From positions 1 through 14,488 of the forward strand of contig DASUSH010000019.1 of assembly GCA_036375215.1 (NCBI GenBank): 14,488 bases of DNA, read 5' to 3'. The translations under genes were made by a program, and so were the position numbers. The notes below the pieces were generated by a model. That model worked only from the letters and a program-made list of their open reading frames with translations, was not told the DNA's origin and searched no databases. This document shows, piece after piece, positions 5,760 through 12,634 of this stretch; the stretch's first letter is position 1, and each line of letters opens with the position of its first letter. The DNA is from DASUSH01 sp036375215 (GTDB lineage: Bacteria; Actinomycetota; Thermoleophilia; Solirubrobacterales; 70-9).

Positions 5760-7446
5760 GCAGGACGCTGCGCCGGACGACGGTGCGGTTGCCGTCCGCG
5801 TCGGTCGCGGTCACCGTCAGCTGCGCGCGCACCCGCTCGGCTCCGGCGAGCAGCCGCTCGGCGCGCCCGCTGGCGCGCAGGAGCAGGGCGACATCGCCCT
5901 CGACGGCGACGCTGGTGGAGGCCTTGCCGATCGTCACGGTTTCGGTGCCCCCGGCGGAGCGCCGCTCGGTCCGAAGGCTGGCCTTGACGCCCACGAGCTC
6001 GTCGAGCTCGAGCAGCAGGGGCAGGCCGTCGCGCAGGAAGCGGCGGATCCGCTTTCGCCTCCGGGTGCGCAGGCCCACCCGGGGACCACCGGCCGCTCCG
6101 CTCGAGCCACCGTCGTCGCCGTTCGAGCCGCCGCCGCCACCGGAGCCGTCCCCTCCCCCGCCGCCGGAACCACCACCGCCTCCCGCCGCCACGCGCCCTC
6201 GGAACGGCCCGCTGATCTCATAGACCACACCGGCCGGCAGGTCGGGGACGCCGCCGACGCCGAAGCTCCGCTGCGCGCCGAAGTACATCCGGTCGCCGGA
6301 GGGCGAGAAGACGACGCCGACGGTCTCATTGCCCTTCACCGGACTGGGCTCGGGCGGGCCCGCGTGCTTCACCGGATCGAGCTTCAGGAAGCGGGCGAGC
6401 TCGAATTCCGGGGTGATCAGGCAGATGTCGTGGTCGCGGCCGTCCTCGCAGACGTAGATGTCGCCGGCGGGCGAGACCGTGATGTTGTCGACCCCGCTGA
6501 GCGGGGCGTCGGGGCCGAGCGCGGCGGCGTCGTAGAGCACCTCGAGCATCGACGAGCCGGTGTCGTAGGCGCGGACCCGGTCGTCGCCCTTGGTCGTGAA
6601 GTAGACGATCCCGTTGTCGAACCAGGTGCCCTCGCCGCCGTCGAAGTGGGCCGCGGCGCCGACCTGACCCCGGGTCGGGTTCCGCGCACCGCCGGCGGGG
6701 TCCGGAACGGGAGCCCAGGTGACATGCCCAACCGCGTCGACGACCGCGCACTCGAGCAGGCCGTCGTCGAGGCTCGGATAGCTCCTCGGCGTGAACCGGT
6801 ACCAGCAGCCGTCGCCCTCGTCCTCGGTCAGGTAGAGGCGCTTGCCGACCGGGTCGACGCAGGCGGCCTCGTGGGCGAAGACCCCGAGCGCCGGCTTCGG
6901 CAGCGCGGGCTTGGCACCCGTCGGATCGCACTCCCAGACCTTGCCCTCGTCGTGCTCCTCGCACGAGAGCCAGGTCCCCCACGGGGTCGGGCCGCCGGCG
7001 CAATTGGAGAGCGTGCCGGCCAGGATCCGGTAGGCGCGCTCGACCCCGCCGCCCGGCGCGAACTCGACCGCCGAGGCGCCGCCGGCGCCCGGGATGGGCA
7101 TCTCCGAGTTGGCGACGAGGATCCAGCCGCCATCGGGGCCGCCACCGGATCCGAGGGTCGCGAACGTCGCCTGGCCGTCGGTCGCGTTGTGCCAGACGTA
7201 GGGCGGCGTCGACCCGCTCACCGGGCTCGCCCCGCGGGCGACCTCGCGCGAGCTGAAGCCCGCCGGCAGCGCGATCCCGTTCGAGTCGAACGCTCCGAGC
7301 GGCCCGTAGGGCCCGTCGCCGACCGTGATCGGCCCGGAGGCGAAGGCCCGCTTCAGGTGGGCGGGGCTGAGGAACAGCGCGCCGGCGGCCAGCCCGCTCG
7401 CCTGCAGGAAGCGCCGGCGGTTCAGGTGAAAGCTGGTGTGCCCCAT
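5749..7446 (-). CDS. Tat-exported PhoX-like (DUF839) protein with extra C-terminal domain
   Basis: A 565-residue protein. The N-terminus is a twin-arginine signal (NRRRFLQASGLAAGALFL, 9-26) with a likely cleavage near AFAS (37). The body (about 40-415) is a DUF839/PhoX-type beta-propeller: PDGGWILVANSE, NCAGGPTPWGTWLSCEE (148-164), AHEAACVDP, RLYLTEDEGDGCWYRF (203-218), GDIYVCEDGRDHD (328-340) and VVFSPSGDRMYFGAQ (378-392). PhoX enzymes are iron- and calcium-dependent alkaline phosphatases; these motifs carry the conserved Cys and acidic residues, but phosphatase activity here is inferred. A Gly/Ser linker (about 421-454) leads to a roughly 110-residue Arg-rich module ending VTATDADGNRTVVRRSVLLRR. 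The start is the ATG at 7446 behind AGGAGG. The frame stays open to 8553, but only as antisense of the LuxR gene. Confidence 0.9.
   Translation of the reverse strand: MGHTSFHLNRRRFLQASGLAAGALFLSPAHLKRAFASGPITVGDGPYGPLGAFDSNGIALPAGFSSREVARGASPVSGSTPPYVWHNATDGQATFATLGSGGGPDGGWILVANSEMPIPGAGGASAVEFAPGGGVERAYRILAGTLSNCAGGPTPWGTWLSCEEHDEGKVWECDPTGAKPALPKPALGVFAHEAACVDPVGKRLYLTEDEGDGCWYRFTPRSYPSLDDGLLECAVVDAVGHVTWAPVPDPAGGARNPTRGQVGAAAHFDGGEGTWFDNGIVYFTTKGDDRVRAYDTGSSMLEVLYDAAALGPDAPLSGVDNITVSPAGDIYVCEDGRDHDICLITPEFELARFLKLDPVKHAGPPEPSPVKGNETVGVVFSPSGDRMYFGAQRSFGVGGVPDLPAGVVYEISGPFRGRVAAGGGGGSGGGGGDGSGGGGGSNGDDGGSSGAAGGPRVGLRTRRRKRIRRFLRDGLPLLLELDELVGVKASLRTERRSAGGTETVTIGKASTSVAVEGDVALLLRASGRAERLLAGAERVRAQLTVTATDADGNRTVVRRSVLLRR
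6085..6186 (-). repeat. Low-complexity Gly/Ser-rich linker coding stretch
   Basis: Within the PhoX-like gene, residues about 421-454 are nearly all Gly with some Ser, Asp and Asn. They are encoded by GGN triplets seen on the plus strand as runs of CCN. Such a flexible linker separates the propeller from the C-terminal module. The repetitive DNA is prone to slippage in units of three, which would change linker length without breaking the frame. Confidence 0.7.
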
Positions 7447-7485
7447 TCCCCTCCTCGCAACGAATACCGATCCCGGGGAACGGAA

Positions 7486-7502
7486 GTGTGACGATCGTGT
7501 GA
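7486..7502. promoter_or_regulatory. Direct repeat GTGTGA with 11-bp period, possible Pho box
   Basis: GTGTGA occurs at 7486-7491 and 7497-7502, exactly 11 bp apart; on the minus strand it reads TCACAC-N5-TCACAC. It lies 40-56 bases before the PhoX-like start. PhoP/PhoB sites are direct repeats with an 11-bp period, and in actinobacteria the core resembles GTTCACC, so the period fits but the core only partly does. It could equally serve the divergent LuxR gene. The rest of the 165-base gap (7447-7611) shows no further element I can support. Confidence 0.35.
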
Positions 7503-7594
7503 GCGCGTCGCGCCGGTCGGGAAGCGCTCGCCCTCGGCGCGCTCGAGGCCGGCGCCACGGCGCCCGCTCTGGAAGACTGCGCTCGGGAGACGGG

Positions 7595-7615
7595 ATGAAA
7601 GCGATCGAAACGTGA
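7595..7615 (+). other. Leader mini-ORF overlapping the LuxR start
   Basis: ATG AAA GCG ATC GAA ACG TGA encodes MKAIET. It has a good ribosome site, GGGAG at 7585-7589, five bases before the ATG. Its TGA (7613-7615) overlaps the GTG start (7612-7614) of the LuxR-type gene, which itself lacks a clear Shine-Dalgarno. This is the layout of a translationally coupled leader cistron. The sequence is seen; coupling is inferred, and a chance ORF of six codons is possible. Confidence 0.4.
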
Positions 7616-9246
7616 GCGCCGCCGATGAGCTCGTGCGCGGGCGCCACTCGTTCGAGGCGCGGGCGTGGGCGGACGCCCACGCCGCGCTCGCCGGCGCCGA
7701 CCGGTCGCAGGTCCTCGGCGCCGAGGACCTCGAGCTGCTGGCCACCGCGGCCTACATGCTCGGCCGCGACGAGGAGTACCTCGGCACCCTCGAGCGCGCG
7801 CACCGGGCTCATCTCGAGGCGGACGATCCGCGACGGGCCGCGCGCTGTGCGTTCTGGATCGGGGTCAACCTCGCGCGCGAAGGCGAGATGGGCCGCGCGG
7901 GCGGCTGGCTGGGCCGGGCTCGGCGTCTGGTCGGCGACGAGCGGGACGCCGGGGTCGAGCACGGCTACCTGCTGATCCCGGACGTCTTCCAGCACGAGGC
8001 GACGGGCGATTACGCAACCGCGAACGCCACCGTCGCCGAGGCGGTGGAGATCGCGGAGCGGTTCGGCGATCGCGACCTCTTCGCGCTCACCGTCCACGAG
8101 CAGGGCCACATCCTGATCAAGCTGGGACGGGTCCGGGAGGGGCTCGGCCTGCTCGACGAGGCGATGGTCGCGGCGAGCGCCGGCGAGCTCTCGCCGATCG
8201 TCACCGGGCTCGTCTACTGCGGCGTGATCGACGGCTGTCAGGAGATCTACGAGCTGCCACGGGCCCGGGAATGGACCGAGGTCTTGACGAGCTGGTGTGA
8301 CGCCCAACCCGAGATGGTCGCCTTCACCGGACGCTGCCTGATCCACCGCGCCGAGATCATGCAGGTGAGCGGAGCCTGGGAGCGCGCGCTCGAGGAGGCG
8401 CGGCGCGCCGGCGAGCGCTGCGCGCGGGCGACGAACCGGATCGCGGCGGGAGAGGCCCGCTACCGGCAGGGCGAGGTGCTCCGCCTGCGCGGCGAGTCCG
8501 AGGCGGCCGAGGAGGCCTACCGCGAGGCGAATCGCTGCGGCCGCGAGCCGCAACCGGGCCTGGCTCTCCTACGACTGGCAGAGGGGCGGACCGAGGCCGC
8601 GCTCGCCACGATCAGGCGGGTTCTCGCCGAGCAGACCGAGCCCCTGCGACGGGCCGGGCTGATGCCGGCATTCGTCGAGATCACGCTCGCAGCCGGGGAC
8701 CGCGACTCGGCGCGGCGGGCATGCGACGAGCTGGAGGAGATCTTGAAGAGCTACGAGAGCCCGACGCTCGAGGCGATGGCCGCGCACTGCCGCGGCGCGA
8801 CCCTGCTCGCCGACGGCGAGCCCGAGGCGGCCCTGGTTCCCCTGCGCCGCTCCGCGCATGCCTGGCAGGAGCTCGGCGCGCCCTACGAGGCCGCCAGGGC
8901 GCGGGTGCTCGTCGGATCCGCCTGCCGCGCGCTCGGCGATGACGACGCGGCCGCCTTCGAGCTCGACGCCGCGCTCGAGGCCTTCGAGCGGCTCGGCGCA
9001 CGCGTCGACCTCGCCACTCACTCGTCTGCCGATTCGGCGGCGCCGGAGGGCGCGCACGGGCTCTCGGCGCGCGAGTTCGAGGTCCTGCGCCTCGTCGCGG
9101 CCGGCGAGACCAACAAGGCGATCGCCGCGCAGCTCGTCATCAGCGAGCGCACGGTCGATCGCCACGTGAGCAACATCTTCGCCAAGCTCGGCGTCTCCTC
9201 GCGCGCCGCGGCAACGGCGTTCGCCTACGAGCACGAGCTCGTCTGA
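7612..9246 (+). CDS. LuxR-type transcriptional regulator with TPR-like sensor region
   Basis: A 544-residue regulator. The C-terminus (483-544) is a GerE/LuxR helix-turn-helix: GLSAREFEVLRLVAAGETNK, then IAAQLVISERTVDRHVSNIFAKLGVSSR. The rest is all-helical with TPR-like A/B helix pairs, for example AAYMLGRDEEYLGTLERAHRAHLE (43-66), GYLLIPDVFQHEATGDYATANATVAEAVEIAERFGD, and several EAxxxYRxGEVLRLRGESEAAEEAYREA units. It resembles the C-terminal half of MalT/LAL regulators, but no Walker A motif is seen, so it lacks the NTPase module. The start is the GTG at 7612; the next in-frame Met is about 45 codons in. It precedes a cupin/hydrolase pair on the same strand by 141 bases and probably controls it. 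The ligand or partner is unknown. Confidence 0.9.
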   Translation: MSAADELVRGRHSFEARAWADAHAALAGADRSQVLGAEDLELLATAAYMLGRDEEYLGTLERAHRAHLEADDPRRAARCAFWIGVNLAREGEMGRAGGWLGRARRLVGDERDAGVEHGYLLIPDVFQHEATGDYATANATVAEAVEIAERFGDRDLFALTVHEQGHILIKLGRVREGLGLLDEAMVAASAGELSPIVTGLVYCGVIDGCQEIYELPRAREWTEVLTSWCDAQPEMVAFTGRCLIHRAEIMQVSGAWERALEEARRAGERCARATNRIAAGEARYRQGEVLRLRGESEAAEEAYREANRCGREPQPGLALLRLAEGRTEAALATIRRVLAEQTEPLRRAGLMPAFVEITLAAGDRDSARRACDELEEILKSYESPTLEAMAAHCRGATLLADGEPEAALVPLRRSAHAWQELGAPYEAARARVLVGSACRALGDDDAAAFELDAALEAFERLGARVDLATHSSADSAAPEGAHGLSAREFEVLRLVAAGETNKAIAAQLVISERTVDRHVSNIFAKLGVSSRAAATAFAYEHELV

Positions 9247-9258
9247 GCGCCGCCCCTA

Positions 9259-9270
9259 GGTGGAATCACC
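9259..9270. promoter_or_regulatory. Short dyad GGTGGAATCACC, candidate operator
   Basis: The arms GGTG and CACC flank GAAT just 12 bases after the LuxR-type gene ends and 118 bases before the cupin start. A dyad of this size fits a LuxR-type dimer and would place regulator and target side by side. Only four base pairs per arm are exact, so chance is possible. Elsewhere in the 141-base gap, GCCTCG/CGAGGC at 9345-9358 form a small inverted repeat. No clear -35/-10 was found. Confidence 0.3.
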
Positions 9271-9387
9271 CATCCGTCGAGCGGCGGAAGTTGGGTCCTT
9301 TGGCCGATGCGCGACGCGCCGGAGCGCCGTAGCGTCGCCCCGAGGCCTCGTTCGAGGCTCGAAATCGAAACGGAGAGGGAGCAAGAG

Positions 9388-9771
9388 ATGCCGAAGGTCT
9401 CCAGGGAGTCAGCGTCCGAGTCGGTTGCGATGGAGGGGTTCGATGTGCGCCTCGAGCACCTCGAGGGCGGCTACTCGGTCTGCTTCGAGTCGCATACCGC
9501 CGACGCCGAGCTCGCGGACCTATTCCGGGGCCTGCCGGACGACCGCTGCCAGCTGCCGCGCTGGGGCTACGTGCTCGAGGGCCGGGTCGGCTTCCGCTTC
9601 GCCGACGGCGAGGAGACCTACGAAGCGGGCGATGCGTACTACGTCCCGCCGGGCCACACCCCGGTGCACTACGCGGGCGCGGAGATCGTCGAGTTCAGCC
9701 CGACCGACGTCCTCGGCGAGACGATCCCGATCGTGATCGAGAACGCGCGCGCGGCGACGAGCGAGGTATGA
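9388..9771 (+). CDS. Cupin-domain protein with reduced metal site
   Basis: A 127-residue single-domain cupin. The core is YSVCFESHTADAELADL, then RCQLPRWGYVLEGRVGF (motif 1 region), GEETYEAGDAYYVPPGHTPVHY (motif 2) and AEIVEFSPTDVLGE. Motif 2 keeps the P-P-G-H and following H. Motif 1, normally G-X5-HXH-X3-4-E-X6-G, here has no histidine (CQLPRWGYVLEG), so a standard metal-dependent enzyme is doubtful and a binding or structural role is possible. The start is the ATG at 9388, preceded by GAGAGGGAG at 7-base spacing; the frame is open back to an ATG at 9307, but that part reads as Arg-rich non-coding. Its TGA overlaps the ATG of the hydrolase (ATGA at 9768-9771), so the two are translated together downstream of the LuxR-type regulator. 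Confidence 0.87.
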   Translation: MPKVSRESASESVAMEGFDVRLEHLEGGYSVCFESHTADAELADLFRGLPDDRCQLPRWGYVLEGRVGFRFADGEETYEAGDAYYVPPGHTPVHYAGAEIVEFSPTDVLGETIPIVIENARAATSEV

Positions 9772-10730
9772 GCGCGCTGCAGCTCCACGTCGAGGAGCCG
9801 CCGGCGCCGGTCGCCGGCGGCGCCCGCGCGAGGCTCCTCGCCGGTACCGGCGCCGAGGAACGCCGCCTGCGGATCGCCGGGGTCTCGACCGCGGTACTCG
9901 AGGCCGGCGCGGGCCCGCCCCTCGTCCTCCTTCACGGCGGGATCGAGTGCGGCGGCGTCTACTGGGCGCCGGTCATCGCCCGGCTCGCCGAGAGCCACCG
10001 CGTCCTCGCGCCCGACGTCCCCGGCCTCGGCGCCTCGGAGCCGCTCGGGCGGCTCGACGTGGAGTCGTTTTCGAGCTGGCTCTCCGAGCTCGTTCGCGAG
10101 GGCTGCGGTGAGCCGGCGGCGCTGGTCGCCCATTCGATGTTCGGTGCCTTCGCCGCGCGCTTCGCCGCCGCTCACGGCGAGCTCCTCGACCGCCTGGTGC
10201 TCTACGGCGCGCCGGGGATCGGGCCCTACCGGATACCGGTGGGCCTCCAGCTCGCCGCGATTCGCGCCGAGCTACGGCCGACCATGCGAAACCAGGAGCG
10301 CTTCCTGCCCTGGCCTTTCCTCGACCCCGAGCGGGTCCGCCGGAGCGACCCCGGTTGGTTCGAGGCGTTCCTCGAGTACCTGCTCGCGACGAGCCGGCTG
10401 CGGCGCGTGAAGCGGACGATGCACCGGGTGATCGCCATCGGCAGGAAGCGGATCCCCGACGCCGAGCTGTCCCGGATCGCGACGCCGACCGCGCTCGTCT
10501 GGGGGCGCCACGACCGGATGACGCCCCTCGGCCTCGCCGAGCGCGCCCGGGATCGATTCGGCTGGCCGCTCGAGGTTGTCGAAGACGTCGGCCACGTGCC
10601 GCACGTCGAGGCCCCGGCGGCGTTCTTGCGCGCGCTCGAGCGCGCGTTTTCGAGCCTGGACGAGCGATTCGCCGCGCTGCTCGACCGCGAGGAGGCCTGG
10701 TACCGGCTGCGGCGCGACGGCCGGGCTTAG
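9768..10730 (+). CDS. Alpha/beta-hydrolase
   Basis: A 320-residue alpha/beta-hydrolase-fold protein. The oxyanion-hole motif is LVLLHGG (52-58). The nucleophile elbow is VAHSMFGAF (120-128) with S123, a variant of the usual G-H-S-M-G-G. The acid is probably D249 (VWGRHDRMTP) and the histidine H276 (EDVGHVPHVEAP), completing the triad in the normal order. A helical cap lies between about 150 and 235 (RNQERFLPWPFLDPERV and on). An N-terminal extension of about 30 residues and a C-terminal helical tail go beyond the core. The sequence does not tell an esterase from a C-C hydrolase or dehalogenase, and the substrate is unknown. It is translationally coupled to the cupin. Its TAG overlaps the stop of the convergent ABC permease gene by three bases. 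Confidence 0.9.
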   Translation: MSALQLHVEEPPAPVAGGARARLLAGTGAEERRLRIAGVSTAVLEAGAGPPLVLLHGGIECGGVYWAPVIARLAESHRVLAPDVPGLGASEPLGRLDVESFSSWLSELVREGCGEPAALVAHSMFGAFAARFAAAHGELLDRLVLYGAPGIGPYRIPVGLQLAAIRAELRPTMRNQERFLPWPFLDPERVRRSDPGWFEAFLEYLLATSRLRRVKRTMHRVIAIGRKRIPDAELSRIATPTALVWGRHDRMTPLGLAERARDRFGWPLEVVEDVGHVPHVEAPAAFLRALERAFSSLDERFAALLDREEAWYRLRRDGRA

Positions 10731-11575
10731 CCCTTGACCCGGTAGAGGTGGTTCGTGATCGGGGCGAAGATCGCGGTCACGATCGCCGCGGCGACGACGA
10801 CGTAGAGGATGTCGTCGCCGGTCACGTTGCCGGCCATCAACGCTCGCGAGGTGTCGGCGAGATGCGAGACCGGGTTCACCCCCACGAACCACTCGAGGCC
10901 CGACGGCAGCGTGTCCGGGTCCACGAAGACGTTCGAGAGGAAGGTCAGCGGGAAGATCGACATGAAGCCCGCGTTCATCACCGCGTTCGGCGAGCGCAGG
11001 AGCAAGCCGAGCGTCGTGAACGCCCACGAGAGCGCGAACGCGAAGAAGACCGTGATCGCGAGGGCCGCCACCAGGCCGCCGACCCCGCCCTCCGCGTCGA
11101 AGCCGAGGATCAGGCCGAGGACGATGATCACGATGCCGCCGATCACGTAGCGCACGCAGTCCCCAAGGAGGGCGCCGACGAGCGGGGCCGGTCGCCAGAT
11201 CGGCAGGGAGCGGAACCGGTCGACGACCCCCTTTGTCAGGTCCGTGTTGAGCGCGACGCCGGAGTAGACCGTGTTGAAGAGGACCTGCATCACGAGCATC
11301 CCCGGGAGGATGTACTGGAGGTACTCACCGGTCGAGCCGGCGACCGCGCCGCCGAACAGGTACGTGAACATGAGGATGAACATCACCGGCGTGATCGTCG
11401 CGTCGAGGAGCTGCTCGGGCACGTGCTTCACCTTGAGCATCCCCCGCCAGCCGAAGGTCAGCGCCTGGGAGACAGCCCCGGGCCGCTGCGGGCGCTCGAC
11501 CGAGGAAAGGGCGGCGCGGACGGCGGCCCCGTCGGCGCTGAAATCGCCGTGTGTGGTGGTCGGGGTAGCGCTCAT
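10727..11575 (-). CDS. ABC-2 type exporter permease, DrrB-like
   Basis: A 282-residue membrane subunit of an ABC-2 exporter. About six hydrophobic segments are seen, near 58-78, 90-110, 138-158, 168-192, 202-218 and 256-276, after a cytoplasmic N-terminus of about 50 residues. Family marks are the MLKVKHVPEQLLDATITPVMF entry into TM1, the loop GVALNTDLTKGVVDRFRSLPI (106-126), which matches the coupling region of DrrB-like permeases, and FLSNVFVDPDTLPSGLEWFVGVNPVSH (212-238). Known relatives export anthracyclines and other lipophilic compounds; the substrate here is unknown. The ATG overlaps the stop of the ATPase gene (ATGA, 11572-11575), so the two subunits are co-translated. A SoxR-type promoter precedes the ATPase gene, suggesting export of redox-active molecules. 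Confidence 0.93.
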   Translation of the reverse strand: MSATPTTTHGDFSADGAAVRAALSSVERPQRPGAVSQALTFGWRGMLKVKHVPEQLLDATITPVMFILMFTYLFGGAVAGSTGEYLQYILPGMLVMQVLFNTVYSGVALNTDLTKGVVDRFRSLPIWRPAPLVGALLGDCVRYVIGGIVIIVLGLILGFDAEGGVGGLVAALAITVFFAFALSWAFTTLGLLLRSPNAVMNAGFMSIFPLTFLSNVFVDPDTLPSGLEWFVGVNPVSHLADTSRALMAGNVTGDDILYVVVAAAIVTAIFAPITNHLYRVKG

Positions 11576-12567
11576 GTGGCCAGCTCCTCCTCGGGGACGT
11601 CGGTGGCTTCGGACTGGTCCTCGGCCGTGTGCCCGGTGAGGGCGAGGAAGACCTCGTCGAGGCTCGGCTGGCCGAGGGAGAAGTTCGCGATCCCGACGCC
11701 GGCGCGGGCGAGCTCGTGGACCGCCTCGGCGCCGCGGTCGGCGTCGGCGCAGTTGACCGAGAGCGCAGCGGGGTCGGGCTCGAGGTGGACCGTGCCGAGG
11801 CTGCTCGACAGCACCTGCTCGGCCTTGGGCCGCTGCGCCGGGTCGAGCAGCCGCACGTGCAGGGCGCCCGAGCCGACCGACGCCTTGAGCTGGCCGGGCG
11901 TGCCCTCGGCGATCACCTTGCCGTGGTCGATCACGGCGATCCCGTCGGCGAGCGAGTCGGCCTCGTCGAGGTACTGGGTGCAGAGCAGGATCGTCGCGCC
12001 CTCGGCGACGAACGAGCGGATGATGTCCCAGACCTGGTTGCGCGAGCGCGGGTCGAGCCCGGTCGTCGGCTCGTCGAGGAACATGAGCTTCGGGGTGACG
12101 ACGATCGAGGCGGCGATATCGAGCCGGCGCCGCATTCCGCCCGAGTAGTTCTTGACCAGGCGGCCGGCGGCCTCGGTGAGGCCGAAGGCCCCGAGGAGCT
12201 CCTTGGCGCGCGCGTTCGCGTCGGCCCGCTTCAGGCCGAGCAGCTTCGCGATCAGGACCAGGTTCTCCTGGCCGGTCAGGTCCTCGTCGACCGAGGCGAG
12301 CTGGCCGGTGAGGCTGACCTCGCCGCGGACGGCGTCGGCGTCCTCGACGATGTCGTGGCCGAGCACCCGCGCCGACCCCGAGTCGGGCCGCAGCAGGGTG
12401 GCGAGCATCTTGATCGTCGTGGTCTTGCCGGCGCCGTTCGGGCCGAGAACGCCGTAGACCGAGCCGGTGGCCACGGAGAGGTCGACGCCGTCGACGGCCT
12501 GCACGTCGCCGAAGCTCTTCGAGAGCCCGGTGGCCTCGATTGCGAGTGTGTGGTTGGACAAATTCAT
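11572..12567 (-). CDS. ABC exporter ATP-binding protein, DrrA-like
   Basis: A 331-residue ATPase subunit. Seen in order: Walker A GPNGAGKTT (42-50), Q-loop Q89 (SLTGQ), signature YSGGMRRRLDIA (141-152), Walker B LMFLDEPTTGLD (161-172), and the switch position Q198 (CTQYLDEAD) where other ABC ATPases have His, as is usual in the DrrA family. The C-terminal extension ends with SLDEVFLALTGHTAE, the typical DrrA regulatory tail. It energises the permease encoded directly downstream. The ATG at 12567 is only one base from GGAGG, too close for normal use; a TTG two codons later (12561) sits at an ideal 7-base spacing, so the true start may be there. The promoter at 12635-12665 is SoxR-like, with a leader of about 60 bases. 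Confidence 0.94.
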   Translation of the reverse strand: MNLSNHTLAIEATGLSKSFGDVQAVDGVDLSVATGSVYGVLGPNGAGKTTTIKMLATLLRPDSGSARVLGHDIVEDADAVRGEVSLTGQLASVDEDLTGQENLVLIAKLLGLKRADANARAKELLGAFGLTEAAGRLVKNYSGGMRRRLDIAASIVVTPKLMFLDEPTTGLDPRSRNQVWDIIRSFVAEGATILLCTQYLDEADSLADGIAVIDHGKVIAEGTPGQLKASVGSGALHVRLLDPAQRPKAEQVLSSSLGTVHLEPDPAALSVNCADADRGAEAVHELARAGVGIANFSLGQPSLDEVFLALTGHTAEDQSEATDVPEEELAT

Positions 12568-12634
12568 CCCTCCGCGTTCGTTCGTCTCACTGCATATGAC
12601 GGGCGTCGTCCCCCGAACTCATCGATCCCCGGAC

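Noticed and set aside
7447..8553. Minus-strand open frame continuing upstream of the PhoX-like gene for about 1.1 kb
   Set aside because: It is antisense to the LuxR-type gene, has Asp/Arg/Leu-rich low-complexity translation, and the Tat signal plus AGGAGG fix the real start at 7446.
9307..9387. Longer N-terminus of the cupin from ATG 9307
   Set aside because: The extra 27 residues are Arg/Pro/Glu-rich, and the ATG at 9388 has a well-spaced ribosome site.
10355..12148. Plus-strand 597-residue open frame
   Set aside because: It is the mirror of the permease and ATPase genes; composition is Arg/Glu/Asp-rich with no domain, as expected in GC-rich shadows.
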